Origin: Collybia mongolica
Taxonomy: Eukaryota; Basidiomycota; Agaricomycetes; Agaricales; Clitocybaceae
Length of the DNA: 64,000 nucleotides
Direction of reading: 5' to 3'
Assembly (NCBI GenBank): GCA_013420905.1
Contig: JAAXNY010000009.1
Span: 3,286,001 to 3,350,000 of the forward strand
The notes beneath the pieces were generated by a model. That model ran no database searches. It had not been told where the DNA came from and saw nothing but the letters and a program-made list of their open reading frames with translations. Below are positions 21,804 through 34,507 of this stretch, piece after piece. The translations under genes were made by a program, and so were the position numbers. Position 1 is the stretch's first letter; every line of letters begins with the position of its first letter.

Positions 21804-24105
21804 ATAATGCTCAATATATTGACAATAGCTAGCTATATGAGTATGGTTAAATATAGTATGTGATAACACAACAAAAAACACTTAACAGGCATATGTACAT
21901 TTGTTTGAACTTTGTCTTTGATGATGATATTTCTATTTTTAGCATATCTAATAAGTTCTTGATTAACCCAGGATGCAAGGCTAGAAATAAATTGTTCAAT
22001 ATTGAATAGTTGATATACATTCCAATACTGTGGGAACTTGGTTCTATTATAGGCATTTGCATTGATATTACTTCCTTATATCACACAATTGGGTAGTCCA
22101 ATCTATATATAGATGCATTGGATAAATACTGTGGGTGTACCAGAAGTCTATATCAGCCTACTAGAGTTGTGCAAATAGTACAGGGGTAAAGTATCAGTAA
22201 GAAGTAAACTAATATTTGTAAAAGGAATAAGAACATAATACAAGGTAGATAGAATTACACCAAGGTAGTCTCAAGGTATACAGCAGCATATAGGTGCATA
22301 TACAATAGAACAAGGTATATCTGAGCAACTAGATGTGGGGCACATATGCACTCACCTTACACACATCTGGTTAGGGCACAGGGGTGATTGACACTACTTG
22401 GTCTAGACAGCACATCCAGGGGTGCACACCCAGCCACCAGGTGGTGGTTCTACCATATGGAATACACCACTGCACCACCCATGTCCACCATGCTAGCTGC
22501 TCACTAGCAGATGTGGGCAGGCAGTCACTGGTAATGTGGCAGGTGCCTCTGTAGTTCTTGTTGCAGCTCTTATTGTTGTGATTTTGCAGTTGTTATTTTC
22601 ACTGAGAGGGGTGGGTATGAGAGAGGGTGGTGGTATCCATGGCAGTGGGACCTGGCATTGTATTTGGCAGTATTGTGCACAATCATATGGCAGGGTATGT
22701 AGTGGTGGTGGTTGACAACAAGGCTAATGGGTGATGTGGCACCCATCAACAATACTCAGCCATTGCCAGAACAAAAGAGTAGGCAGCAGGGGGACTCCAT
22801 GTAACAAGCAACTTGGAGTGACAAGCTCATATTGCCAAATGGTTAATCTCCATGCTTTATGCACATGTTATGTAACCTTGAGGCCTTGTATTTGACTCTC
22901 TAAAATATTGCATTTTGTGCATTAAATAAGCAATGGTAAGTATAGTTAAGTAAGCAATCTGGACAGTCTGCATGGACTTCATGGGGAGTTGTTCCCAAGC
23001 TGGGTCTGAGCATCCAAGTAACAGCATGGATTTATGTATAGACTTAGCTTTGACTTGGCTCAGATGCAGACTGTCAATTAAGCAGGGCTCCCTGCCAAAC
23101 AGGGTCTGAGTCAGTCTGCAGACACCTGCATTTGTCTGTGTGGTCTGTGGGGCTCATGTGGCTCAGTGTAAAGTCCCCAGAGAAGCTACTGAGTTGGTTG
23201 TGTATTTGGAATATACAAATATGGATCTACATTTTCAAGTTTGTTAATTTTTTCACACAGTCCATCTCTGAGAGTCTGAGTCCCCACTTCACCAGCTGAC
23301 TTGTTTTTAAGGAAAATGCCTAGATATATATTGTTACCTTTTATTGGTGGATATTTGTATAGGATCTATAAACACCAAATTCTATTGGCATACACCATGG
23401 ATATGGGTGAAGTTGTAAGGGGATCACTTGTTTGTCCACATCTAGCCATCAGAATCACTATTGCACAGCTTGTATAGCCTCACTGTTATATCTGTTATTC
23501 TGACACACACTGCTTTAACCCCTTGACAGATAGTATTTTACTCTGGACTGACATATCACAGATGGATTGTTGCATCAGTAGAGTTACTAATATCAGGTTC
23601 TGTTGTTATTTGAGACATAGGCATAATGTACTGCATATAAGGTGCCCCTTCCTCTCTATGGAAGGGCACCTTTGCAATAGACTTGGGCTGGGTTCTCTAC
23701 TCATAGTCAAGCCTCTAGTGCTCTATGCTCATCCCTTCCCTGTGTGGTTGTTCATACTGTGTATACTGCTCCCTGTCTGAGCCTCTTGGTAACATGACCC
23801 CTTACAGAAGTGCAACAAGTATTTGGCAAGCTCAAATGTGTGGTCATATTACGTCTTCATGTTGTGTATCCATCAGGCCTTCCATGATGTCAAGCTACTC
23901 TCTGTAGCCTACAATCTAATTCTAGAACAATGCCTGACAAGTGTTCCAGAACCAAACTTATTAACAACAAAAAGTAATATAAAGCTGAATAGATTCTGGA
24001 TAGCTAGTTCTATTGCAACAACCTAGTTCTAGAAATATAAAGAAAAGTTAATCAAAAAAAAACATAAGGACTTGTATCTGCCAGTAATGGCCCTCTACCT
24101 CAAGT
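21804..24105. repeat. inner left inverted arm
   Basis: It continues the host sequence interrupted by G1 and is largely the reverse complement of 25821-28847. Matching landmarks include GGCAGATACAAGTCC, CACCTGGTG and CACTAGCAGATGTGGGCAGG. It contains no convincing gene: short frames are mirrored in both arms but lack domains. Confidence 0.85.
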
Positions 24106-25820
24106 CACCTGGTGGGTGGGTGTGCACTGGATATGCTGTCTGGACCAAGTAATGCCAACCACCCCTGTGCCCAAACCAGATGTGTGTAAGGTGTGTGCAT
24201 ATGTGCCCCACATCTAGTTGCTCAGATATACCTTGCTCTATTATATATACACCTATATGCTGCTGTATACCTTGAGACTACCTTGGTGTAATTCTCATAC
24301 CCTGTGATATGTTCTTATCCCTTTCACAAATATTAGGGTACTTCTTACCAACACTTTACCCCTGTACTATTTGTACAGCTCTGGTGGGCTTATATAGACT
24401 TCTGGTACCTCCACAGTATTTATTCAATGTACCTATATATAGGTTGGGCTGCCCAATTACAGATAGCACCTTTGCAATGAATTAGGCCCAGATTTCTTGC
24501 AATAAAGCCCACTTAGTCCTCTGTTGCCCCCTTCACTGTGTGGCTTAGCCCTGCTGTTCATATCAATCCCCCCTTCTAATACTCAGTGTGATGCAGCCCT
24601 TTACAGTGTGGTAGGGTGTGGGCAGTATTTCTCCAATGCACAGCCCCAGACCATAGACAACCCCCACCCTCTAGAACACCATTGCATACAGGAGGCTACC
24701 TACTGCAGCAACATGCAAACATCACACACCAGCAAGTACTAATACAAAATCAAATAAGGGGGCAGTGGTAGCTGAGGATGGCAGGGAAGTGGTAGGCTTA
24801 TGTGGGGGACAAGTTCTTGTGTAGACTTATATTTTGTGTGATAAAGGAAGTAATATCAATCCAAATGTGTCAGCAATGCAATAACAACAGTCACTGCAGA
24901 ATGTCAGAGAGTAGAAGAGCAGAGATAACACAAGAGGTAGAGAGTTGAGAAGACCTGTCTGTATTGCAGAGAATAGACAAGATCAAGACTATAGAACTTG
25001 GGTGGAGTGGGTCAACACACTGTGTGGCAGGTACTCATTCTTTATCTCTTTTCTTAGGATAAGTAAGTCCATTGAACATTCAGGAGGTTGTAAATGACTA
25101 GAAACAATGTAGGTGATAGTTTATAAATGTCATGTGACCATGAGAAAGTGTTACCAAGTAAACAAGCAATGCCTGTGCACAAAAGCCAATACCATAGCCT
25201 GCCTGTTATGGAGAAAATACAAAAACCATCAGAACTAACCTTTTCCCAGGATCATGGACCCTAAATAAGCATTCAGATTGTTGTCATATATTTGGTATAC
25301 TTATGTGGTGGAATAGATTATGTGACATGTGTCAATAAATAGAGAAATCAATCTTATTTGTATTTTAGGTAAATATAGTAGTAGTTGTTGATTATTCCAA
25401 TGTTTAGTGAAATTTCCCACAATGGTCATTGTTATTATAGGATGTTTGGTCACCCCTGACATAACACACAGACCTTCAAAACTAGTTGAATCTGGACATT
25501 TCTAATATTTCACTCAAAATAGACTGTGGGAAAAATATGCTCAACAAAGAAAATGTAGAGCCATGTTTGTACATTCCAAACATACAAAAACAAAGTTAAT
25601 AGCTTTACTGTTTATGGAGAAAAACACAAAATAAAATTTGAAATGTGACACTTTGAAATATTAGATATGCATAATTTTGATGGCATCATCAAAAACATTA
25701 TGTAAGCATCCCAAATACATGCAAATTATGTCACAATACTTTGTATTTGTGGAGAAATGCTGTAAAAAGCCATAACGGAAGAAAAATCCCATTATGGAAA
25801 TATTTTCCTGCAGTGTTGAA
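24106..25820. repeat. spacer of the inner inverted repeat
   Basis: The first 760 bp (24106-24865) are a direct copy of 27739-28515, so this module occurs three times counting its inverted copy at about 22040-22440. The remainder, 24866-25820, is AT-rich and I see no gene in it. Confidence 0.75.
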
Positions 25821-28800
25821 ACTTGAGGTAGAGGGCCATTACTGGCAGATACAAGTCCTTATGTTTTTTTGTGATTAACTTTTCTTTATATTTCTAGAAC
25901 CAGGTTGTTGCAATAGAACTAGCTATCCAGAGTCTCTTCAACTTTATATTACTTTTTGTTGTTGATAAGTTTGGTTCTGGAATACTTATCAGGCATTGTC
26001 CTAGAATTAGATTATAGGGTACAGGGAGTAGCTTGACATCATGGAAGGCCTGATGGATACACAACATGAAGATGTAATATGACCACACATTTGAGCTTGC
26101 AAAATACTTGTTGCACTTCTGTAAGGGGGTCATGTTGCCAAGAGGCTCAGACAGGGAGCAGTATACACAGTATGAACAACCATGCAGGGAAGGGATGTAG
26201 AGGCTTGACTATGGGTAGAGAACCCAGCCAAGTCTATTGCAAAGGTGCCCTTCCATGGAGAGGAAGGGGCACCTTATATACAGTACATTGTGCCTATGTC
26301 TCAAATAACAACAGAATCTGATATCAGTAACTCTACTGATGCAACAATACATCTGTGGTATGTTAGTCCAGAGTAAACTACTATCTGTCAAGGGATTAAA
26401 GCAGTGTTTGTGAGAATAATAGGTATAACAGTGAGGCTATGCAAGCTGTGCAATAGTGATTCTGATGGCTAGATGTGGACAAACAAGTGATCCCCTTACA
26501 ACTTCACCCATATCCATGGTGTATGCCAATAGAATTTGGTGTTTATAGATCCTATACAAATATCCACCAATAAAAGGTAACAATATATATCTAGGCATTT
26601 TCCTTAAAAACAAGTTAGCTGGTAAAGTGGGGACTCAGACTCTCAGAGATGGACTGTAAAAAATTAACAAACTTGAAAATGTAGATCCATATTTGTATAT
26701 TCCAAATACACAACCAACTTGGTAGCTTCTCTGGGGATTTTACACTGAGCTACATGAGCCACACAAACCACACAAACAAATGCAGATGTCTGCAGACTGG
26801 GCTCAGACCCTGTTTGGCAGGGAGCCCTGCTTAATTGACAGTCTGCATCTGAGCCAAGTCAAAGCTAAGCCATAAATCCATGCTGTTACTTGGATGCTCA
26901 GACCCAGCTTGGAACAACTTCTCATGGAGTCTATGCAGACTGTCCAGATTGCTTACTTAATTATAGTTACCATTGCTTATTTAATGCACAAAAATGCAAT
27001 ATTTTGGAGAGTCAAATACAAGGCCTCAAGGTTACATACATGTCATGTGTATAAAGCATGCAGATTAACCATTTGGTAATATGAGTTTGTCAGTTCAAGG
27101 TGCTTGTTTTTATAATGGCCCCTGCTGTTTACTCTTGGCCATTACTGGCAATGGCTGAATATTGTTGATAGGTGCCACATCACCTGTCAGCCTTGTTGTC
27201 AACCTCCACCACTACATCCCCAGCTGCCCCTCCCATCACCTCCCTGCCATATGATTGTGCACAATACTGCCAAATACAATGCCAGGTCCCACTGCTATGG
27301 ATACCACCACCCTAACCATTTAGCAATATGAGCTTGCCAGTCCAAGGTGCTTGTCATTACAGCAACCCCCTGCTGCCCACTCTTGGCCATTAATGGCAAT
27401 GGCTGGGTATTGTTGATGGGAACCACATCACCTATCAACCTTATTGTCAACCACCACCACTACATCCCCAGCTGTCCCTCCTATGACCTCCCTGCCTTGT
27501 AATTGTGCACAACACTGCCAAATACAATGCCAGGTCCTACTGCCATAGATACCACCACCCTCTCTTACCCACCTCTCTCAGTGATAATAACAACTGCCAA
27601 ATCACAACAATAAGGGCTGCAACAAGAACCACAGAGGCATCTGCCACATCACCAGTGACTGCCTGCCCACATCTGCTAGTGAGCAGCTAGCATGGTGGAT
27701 ATGGGTGGTGCAGTGGTGTATTCCATATGGTAGAACCATCACCTGGTGAGTGGGTGCACACCCCTGGATGTGCTGTATAGACCAAGTAGTGCCAACCACC
27801 CCAGTGCCCAAACCAGATGTGTGTCAGGTGAGTACATATGTGCTGCACATCTAGTTACTCAGATATTCTATTGTATATACACCTATATGCTGCTGTTTAC
27901 CCTGAGACTACCTTGGTGTAATTCTATCTACCTTGTAATATGTTTTGATCCCTTTCACAAATATTAGTTTACTTCTCACTAATACCTTACCCCTGTACTA
28001 TTTGTACAGCTCTAGTCGGCTGATATACACTTCTGGTACCCCTACAGTATTTATCCAAAGTACCTATATATAGATGGGGCTGCCCAATTACAGATAGCAC
28101 CTTTGCAATGAACTAGGCCTGGATTTCTTGCAACAAAGCCCATTTAATTTTCTGGTGCCCCTTTCCCTGTGTGGCTGAGCCCTGCTGCGCATATCATTCC
28201 CCCCTTCTAACACTCAATGTGATGCAACTCTTTACAGAGTGGTAGGGTATGGGCAAGTATTTCACTGATGCACAGCCCCAGACCTTAGACAACCCCCACC
28301 CTCTGGAATACCATTGCATACAGGAGGCCACCTACTGCAATAGCATGCAAACACAACCCATCCCTTGCACATCCCACATCAGTAAGCACTAATGCAGAAT
28401 CAAATAAGGGGGCAGTAGTAGCTGAAGGCAGCAGAGGAGTTGCAGGCTTGTGTGGGGAACAAGTTCTTGTATAGACTTATATTTTGTGTGATATATGGAA
28501 GTAATATCAATTCAAATGCCTATAAAAGAAACACATTCCCACAGTATTGAAATGTATATCAGCCATTCAACATTTAACATTTTATTTCTAGCCTTGCATC
28601 CTGGGTTAATCAAAAACTTATCATATATGCTAAAAATAGAAATATCATCATCAAAGACAAACTTCAAACAAATGTACATATGCCTGTTAAGTGTTTTTTT
28701 TTTTTTGTATTATCACAACTATATTTAACCATACTCATATAGCTAGCCATTGTCAAGATATTGAGCATTATAAATTCCAGGAGCATCCACATTGACTTGT

Positions 28801-28847
28801 TTGGATATGCTTTTGGCCAAGTAATATATATATGTGATATTACTAGC
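25821..28847. repeat. inner right inverted arm
   Basis: Reverse complement of 21804-24105 with extra copies of internal modules (for example 27070-27300 is repeated at 27300-27545). It includes the G1-free insertion site at about 28760-28790 and the Tc1-free site ATATGCTAAAAATAG at about 28625. Confidence 0.85.
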
Positions 28848-30063
28848 AAAGCCTTTACACTAAGCCACATCACCTGTGTGGACTCCATGTGGAGTCCACA
28901 CAGACACATTTGGCAGGACACTCAGCCAAATGACAATCTGCATCTGTGCTGAGTCTGCATCAATCTGTGTAATTTTATGCAGCCATGCAGACAAGCACAG
29001 ATGGACAGCTTATGGAGTCCGCATGGCCAGTATATTACTAATCAGATTACTGATATAATTTTTATTTACTCAAATTATATATACTATTTGTTATTAATAA
29101 CATAACATAACAGTGCTGAAAAACTTGTGTTCAACTAGGTTCAAACACGCAGACAAGAACATTAAATAATATGTTTGGCATTCATAACCATTGGGCAAGG
29201 TGGGCATTCCTAGCCACAAGGTAAGCCAGCCTCAAGTCAACATATCTAGGTCATGTGGCTACAAAGCACATACCACAGTCACATTACCATTGTCATGTCT
29301 TTGTTGGTGCTCTTCAACCACATCAACAATGCCTACCAAACCACCAATGCCAATGCCAACACAAATACACCCACACTGCCAATGCCAATGCCAATGCACC
29401 CAATGCCAACCAGCAACAATACAACAATGCACAAAACAATGTGGGGCAAAGGGTACAAACAGACACAGAACGAGGGGACAACAAGGAAAGGGCACCCCAA
29501 GGGGCAGAGGGAGGTGAATCCTGTACTGCCACTCACCTACATACTCACCATGCAGCATGTCCCCCCCCTACTTCAGGAACCTGAGATGAGAAGGGTATGG
29601 CTGCCAATGTCCAGGGTGCTCCAGCACACCTAACTGCAAATGCAGGACAGGCCTGAGGAAGATGGCAACAACAACAACAACAACAACAATGAAGTCAGCA
29701 ACAGAAGCAGCAGCAACAGTGCTGATGAGGCCTGCAGCACCAACAATGGCATGATGATGACAGCTACAATGAGGAAAAAGACTACCACCACCACCACAAG
29801 GGTGACAACAATGGCAATAGGGACAACAAGAAAAGCAGCCAGTCCCACCACTGAAACTCAGGCCACTGACAATGCTGCAGGGGCCAATGAGGATGACAGG
29901 GGTGGCAGGGGCCCCTGCCCATATAAAATTATGTATTTACTATCAATGTATGATATTTACAATCAATATATAATATTTCCTATCACTATATGTAGAATGA
30001 TCAGTAAGTAAATACAGTAAGTAAACTCTTTTATAAGTAAGTAATTTATAATAGTAAAGTACA
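28848..30063 (-). mobile_element. element H, copy 1 (small DNA element)
   Basis: A unit with ends CTTTACACTAAGCCACAT and, inverted, TGTACTTTAC. It has a degenerate 9-bp flanking duplication (ATTACTAGC / GTTTCTAGC, 7 of 9). It is homologous in reverse complement to 38406-39703, but CpG sites there are mostly TpG or CpA here, so this copy is older or more methylated. It holds CAA/CAG trinucleotide runs (about 29667-29690) and only low-complexity frames. No transposase. Confidence 0.6.
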
Positions 30064-30112
30064 GTTTCTAGCCTTGCATCCTGGGTTAATTAAGAACTTA
30101 TCAGATATGCTA

Positions 30113-31720
30113 CAGTGGCTCAAAAAACTGCCCCAATGTTTGTACATTTTTGAAAGATCAATATGGTATGAAGTGCTGACATAAGCAGGGGACCTGGGGT
30201 AATTATGTAAGATACTATGACATCGTGGCTTTCCAATGGACCCTGGATCATGTGATTTGGATCAAAACCCATTAAGCTATAGGCCAAACAAAATGATTAC
30301 TCATTGGGGCAGTTTTTTGACCCTCTATTAATTTTCTATCTAATACTTTGTATGACCACCTTTTGCCTTTATAACTGCTTGTATCCGCCTGGGCATACTT
30401 TCTATCAGGTTTTGGCATACCTCTGGTGGAATTTCACCCCACTCTTCAGCCAATCTATCCCACAACTCATGTACTCCTTTGGGTGGTGTCGGATATTCTT
30501 TAAGACGGCGCTTGAGATGTTCCCAAAGGTGTTCTATTGGATTCATGTCAGGGGATTGGGCAGGCCAGCCAAGGACTTGAATGTTGTTGTCTTCAAACCA
30601 CTGTGTGGCCAGTCCAGATGTGTGTTTGGGGTCGTTATCTTGCTGAAAGTAGCGCTCGCCATCCACCATTTCCAACTTCTCAAAACTTTCCTGAACTCCA
30701 CTCTCCAAAATTTCACAGTATTGAACCTTGTCCATGTTCCCCTGCACCTCTATGAGCTTTCCCACTCCATTCCACCCCATACAACCCCATACCATGAGGT
30801 TTCCTCCTCCTCCATGTTTGACAGTAGGTGATGTTGTTCTATCAGATGGTGGTTCTCCCCTTTGTTTCCAGACATAAACCTTTCCATCTGACCCAATCCT
30901 ATTGATTTTGGTCTCATCTGTCCATAGAACCCTTTTCCAGTCCTCCACAGTCCAGCTTTCATGATATTTTGCAAACTGGAGACGCCGGATGCGATGGGCT
31001 CGTTTGAGAAGAGGAGCTTTCCTCTTTGTAGCAGCATAAAATTGATTTTCCTTGGGTGCATTTCTGACTGTCTGGGGTGTGACAGGATTGGGGATGATGC
31101 CATTGATGAATTGGGTAGCCTGAACTGCATTATCAAGCTTCCCTGACTTGATTTGACGAATAATTGACTGTTTGTCACGAACAGACAGCTTGGAGGGGCG
31201 GCCACCAAGGTTGTTTTCTTTGTTTCCATCCACATCTTTGCTGATCCTACTGATGGTACCCTTCCCTAGACCAGTTTTCTCCTTGATTTGACGCTGAGAA
31301 TAGCCCTCATTGAGGAGAGAAACAACAGTATTGTGCTGAGCAGTAGAAATGGCTTTCATGATGGTGGTAAGAGGTCAAGAAGATGATTGAACCAATTCCA
31401 ACATGTCAAATTGATACAAATAAAGTCACATGACATTGTTTATTCTTCCCACAGTCCATAATGTTCTTGCATTGGATCATAAATGCCAGAATAATGGAAA
31501 ATAAGATAAGGGTCAAAAAACTGCCCCAATGAGTAGCCATTTTGTTTGGCTTATAGCTTAATGGATATTGATCCAAATCACATGATCCAGGGTCCATTGG
31601 AAAGCCACGATGTCATAGTATCTTACATAATTACCCCAGGTCCCCTGCTTATGTCAGCACTTCATACCATATTGATCTTTCAAAAATGTACAAACATTGG
31701 GGCAGTTTTTTGAGCCACTG
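30113..31720 (-). mobile_element. Tc1/mariner transposon, copy 1
   Basis: 1608 bp with terminal inverted repeats of about 200 bp (CAGTGGCTCAAAAAACTGCC...), flanked by TA at 30111-30112 and 31721-31722. The flanks join to the element-free sequence seen at about 28625. It carries one intact transposase. A second copy lies at 62365-63972. Confidence 0.96.
30340..31359 (-). CDS. Tc1/mariner DD34E transposase, intact
   Basis: 339 residues, ATG to stop, no intron. N-terminal paired-like helix-turn-helix DNA-binding region (residues 1-110, including GYSQRQIKEKTGLGKGTISR) binds the inverted repeats. The catalytic triad is visible: D in LWTDETKIN, D in QQDNDPKHTSG, and E in WPAQSPDMNPIEHLWEHL, with the last two 34 residues apart. 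The length is normal for the family. It catalyses cut-and-paste into TA. The sequence is identical to the transposase at 62592-63611, so either may be active. Confidence 0.97.
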   Translation of the reverse strand: MKAISTAQHNTVVSLLNEGYSQRQIKEKTGLGKGTISRISKDVDGNKENNLGGRPSKLSVRDKQSIIRQIKSGKLDNAVQATQFINGIIPNPVTPQTVRNAPKENQFYAATKRKAPLLKRAHRIRRLQFAKYHESWTVEDWKRVLWTDETKINRIGSDGKVYVWKQRGEPPSDRTTSPTVKHGGGGNLMVWGCMGWNGVGKLIEVQGNMDKVQYCEILESGVQESFEKLEMVDGERYFQQDNDPKHTSGLATQWFEDNNIQVLGWPAQSPDMNPIEHLWEHLKRRLKEYPTPPKGVHELWDRLAEEWGEIPPEVCQNLIESMPRRIQAVIKAKGGHTKY

Positions 31721-31722
31721 TA

Positions 31723-32267
31723 AAAATAGAAATATCACTATCAAAGACAAACTTCAAACAAATGTACATATGCCTGTTAAGTGTTTTTTTCTTGTATTAT
31801 CACAACTATATTTAATCATACTCATATAGCAAGCCATTGTCAAGATATTGAGCATTATGGATTCCAGGAGCATCTACATTGACTTGTTTGGATATGCTTT
31901 TGGCCAAGCAATACATAAATGTAATATTAAAATAAATATAACAAGAAATTATAATCAAACTTGGAAAAGTACAAACAAATATAATATAGATTTTTTGATG
32001 TACCCCCTCCATGTGTCTAGAAGTAGTAGCAATTTCAATAGTGTCCATTAGCCTTGTATTTGCTGAGATACATATGCATCATCTATATTGTGGGAACTTT
32101 ATTAATATTGTTTGTTTGTCCAGATGTTGGCAAAGTAATATACAGATGATATTCATTTGTAATATGTAGTAAGAAGGTTGTTGTTGATAATGAGATTTGG
32201 AAGGGTACAAACAACTACAAACACATATAAATATACACATAATGTATTCCTTACAATGCCTAGTAGT
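31723..32267. repeat. diverged copy of the arm sequence
   Basis: Direct, diverged copy of 34508-34925 (inverse of 14470-14872), including the CATTGACTTGTTTGG and CAGATGTTGGCAAAGTAATA landmarks. It is cut by a solo LTR at 32268. No gene. Confidence 0.75.
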
Positions 32268-33353
32268 TGTTATGGCTGTTTAGGCCTTATCCTCTAGATC
32301 AGTCTGGTTTATCATTCGTTCATTCTAGACCATCGACTCTGTAAGTCCCACGTCTAATGACTCCCTCAGTAGGGCTAAGTCAGATCATCTGTATCTTTTT
32401 TTATTTTTTTATTTTTTTATTTTTTTTTTGGGTTCACCATTTTATATACCAACTGTACATAATACATGTGCTGTTCACTACAAGTAGTAATTGGGCAGGG
32501 GGGGGAGAGGGGGGCAGGAGACAAAGTGCTGCAGGGCTAGGGTGCTCACCCGACCGGGGTCAGACTAGCGAATGGAGCCAGAGCTCGTTATACACAGGCC
32601 AGAAGGGCCAATCTACGCCAGGGGGTGGGCCCCCTGCAACGGTGCTCCGCAGCAGGTGGTGGCTTCAAGTCCACTGATTATCCAGGTTTGCATGTTCAGG
32701 CAGGGAGCACCCTATAGCCATCACTTAGAACACTGAGTACCGCCCCTAGCCTGTTTAGGACTAGGGAACATCGAATGCGAATGCGTTTTTGTTCTCCGAG
32801 AGGAATTCAACCAGCCACGCATAGTGCAGCTGGCAGCTGGGCTTGTCTTCCCGTCCGTGCCATGGACAGTCGAATAGGACGTGTTGTACGGTTTCCAAAG
32901 GAGCACTGCACCTACAGGAGACAGATTCCTCCTTGAAGAATCGTGATTGGAATGCCCCAATTGGAGTGTGTCCGGTGATGCACAGATCATCTGTATCAAA
33001 GATGCACTACTCCCTTTGTAAGGCGAGTAGGATCAAGTTCACATCAAGGAGTCAAGAGTAGATGAATAAGGTGAATTCAGCTAGGTCAAGCTAAAGAACT
33101 ACCTAAGCTAGAATATCCCTATATATACATATGAGTCTGATAAGCGTAGATAAGAGTGGTTTGCACTATTGGCTATGTAGATAAGAGGGATTAGTGCCAT
33201 TGGCTGTATAGATAAAGGGATGAGTAAGCATGGGAGATAGAATGCATATATGGGTTTTTAGACATAAGAGTTGTCCAATGTTAGTAAGCATGTGTAATCA
33301 GTGATGTGTAAAGAAAAGAATGAATAGAGCACGTGAATAGGGAATTTGTAACA
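32268..33353 (-). repeat. solo LTR of a gypsy relative of G1, with LINE inside
   Basis: TGTTATGGC...TTTGTAACA, related to the G1 LTR in reverse orientation but clearly diverged. It is flanked by a 5-bp duplication GTAGT (32263-32267, 33354-33358) with no internal region, so it arose by LTR-LTR recombination. A non-LTR fragment interrupts it at 32396-32982. Confidence 0.85.
32396..32982 (-). mobile_element. 5'-truncated LINE fragment
   Basis: Flanked by a 15-bp duplication CAGATCATCTGTATC (32381-32395, 32983-32997). On the minus strand it ends in an A-rich tail (seen as T-runs at 32396-32430). The minus frame from about 32990 to 32770 reads GHTPIGAFQSRFFKEE and then a CxC...HxxxxC motif ending HVLFDCPWH, as at the C-terminal end of Tad-like LINE ORF2 proteins. 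Only the last 70 or so codons and the 3' region remain. Confidence 0.82.
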
Positions 33354-33650
33354 GTAGTAGCATGCATCAGCTTTGTATTTGCTGAAACATGCATCATCTA
33401 TATTGTGGGAAATTTCTTTAGTATTATTGTTTGTTTGGCCAGATGTGTGATGAAGTGATATACAGACAGTATTCATTTGTAATATGCAGCAAGAAAAATG
33501 ATGGTGATAATGTTTAGAAAAATACAAACAAATATAAACACATACATATATATACATGAGGTACTACCCCACCATATCTAACACTAGCAATTTGAATTAC
33601 ATCCATAGGCCTTGTTGTTGTTCAGATATGCAATGATTTATAGTGTGGGA
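33354..33650. repeat. arm tandem unit up to the inversion junction
   Basis: One 240-bp-type unit, similar to 34925-35220. It stops at TGTGGGAACT and is joined directly to inverted G1 gag at 33651. Confidence 0.8.
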
Positions 33651-33654
33651 ACTT

Positions 33655-33962
33655 AAGTCTTTTGTCATTCTTTGGTTTCCATCAAAGATGTTCGGTGAAC
33701 TGAGTTTGATCTCAGTGGGTTTTCGTTCGTCTGCCATTTCTACATCAGAGTCGGGTGGTATCGGGGAGTTTGGTGATTTGGGTTTTGGTGGTTTCTCTGG
33801 TTCCTTTCCTTTGGAACTTTCTGCCTTTGGTTTCAGCATGGTGGGCGTTTCTACTGTTTGTGTGACTACTGAGAGTCTTGGTTGTTCTTCTGTGTCTTGG
33901 AAGTCTTTGTTGCTGAAGGCACTTTGCCTACTGCTGCTTCTACTGCTTTCGCTGCTGCTCAC
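33655..33962 (-). pseudogene. truncated G1 gag copy
   Basis: About 100 codons identical or nearly identical to the start of the G1 gag, ending at the junction after KDL. No knuckle or pol follows. Confidence 0.88.
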
Positions 33963-34036
33963 AGGCTTTAATCTGTATCGTGGTGCTGTTGCATCTGAAC
34001 CTTAATAGGTTGATGATTCTGATCAGCTTAACCTTT

Positions 34037-34507
34037 TGTTACAGCTGTTTAGGCCTTATCCTCTAGATCAGTCTGGTTTGTCGTTTGTTCACTATAGACC
34101 GTTGACTTCGTAAGTCTAACGTCCAATGACTCCCTCAATAGGGCTAAAGTCAGATCGTTGAATCAGAGATGCACTACTCCCTTCATAAGGCAAGTAGGAT
34201 TGAGCTTTGCGTCAAGAGATAAGAGTGAATAAGGTTGATTCAGCTAGGTTAAGCTAAAGAACTAGCTAAGCTAAACTATCTGTATATATATGTAAGAGTC
34301 CGATAAGCGTGGTTTACGCTATTCGTTATAGATAAAGGAATGAGTAAGCTAAAATGAGAATGAGTAAGCATAGTACAAAAGATGAGTAAGCATGGGAAAG
34401 GAAATGCATATATGGGTCTTTGAAAGATAAAAGTTGATAAGTATCCAGTAATCAGTGGTGTGTAAGAAAAGAAATGATAAGGGCACGTGAACAGGGAATT
34501 TGTAACA
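34037..34507 (-). repeat. G1 LTR in the inverted copy
   Basis: 471 bp, matching the 5' LTR version at the positions where the two G1 LTRs differ. It is flanked on the right by ATTATAGATTCC, the same flank as at 14860-14872. Confidence 0.92.

Noticed and set aside
28664..28952. Short frames in the inner inverted arms
   Set aside because: They are mirrored copies of non-coding repeat sequence with no domain and inconsistent ends.
30304..30831. 175-codon plus-strand frame over the Tc1 element
   Set aside because: Antisense shadow of the transposase, duplicated identically at 62556.
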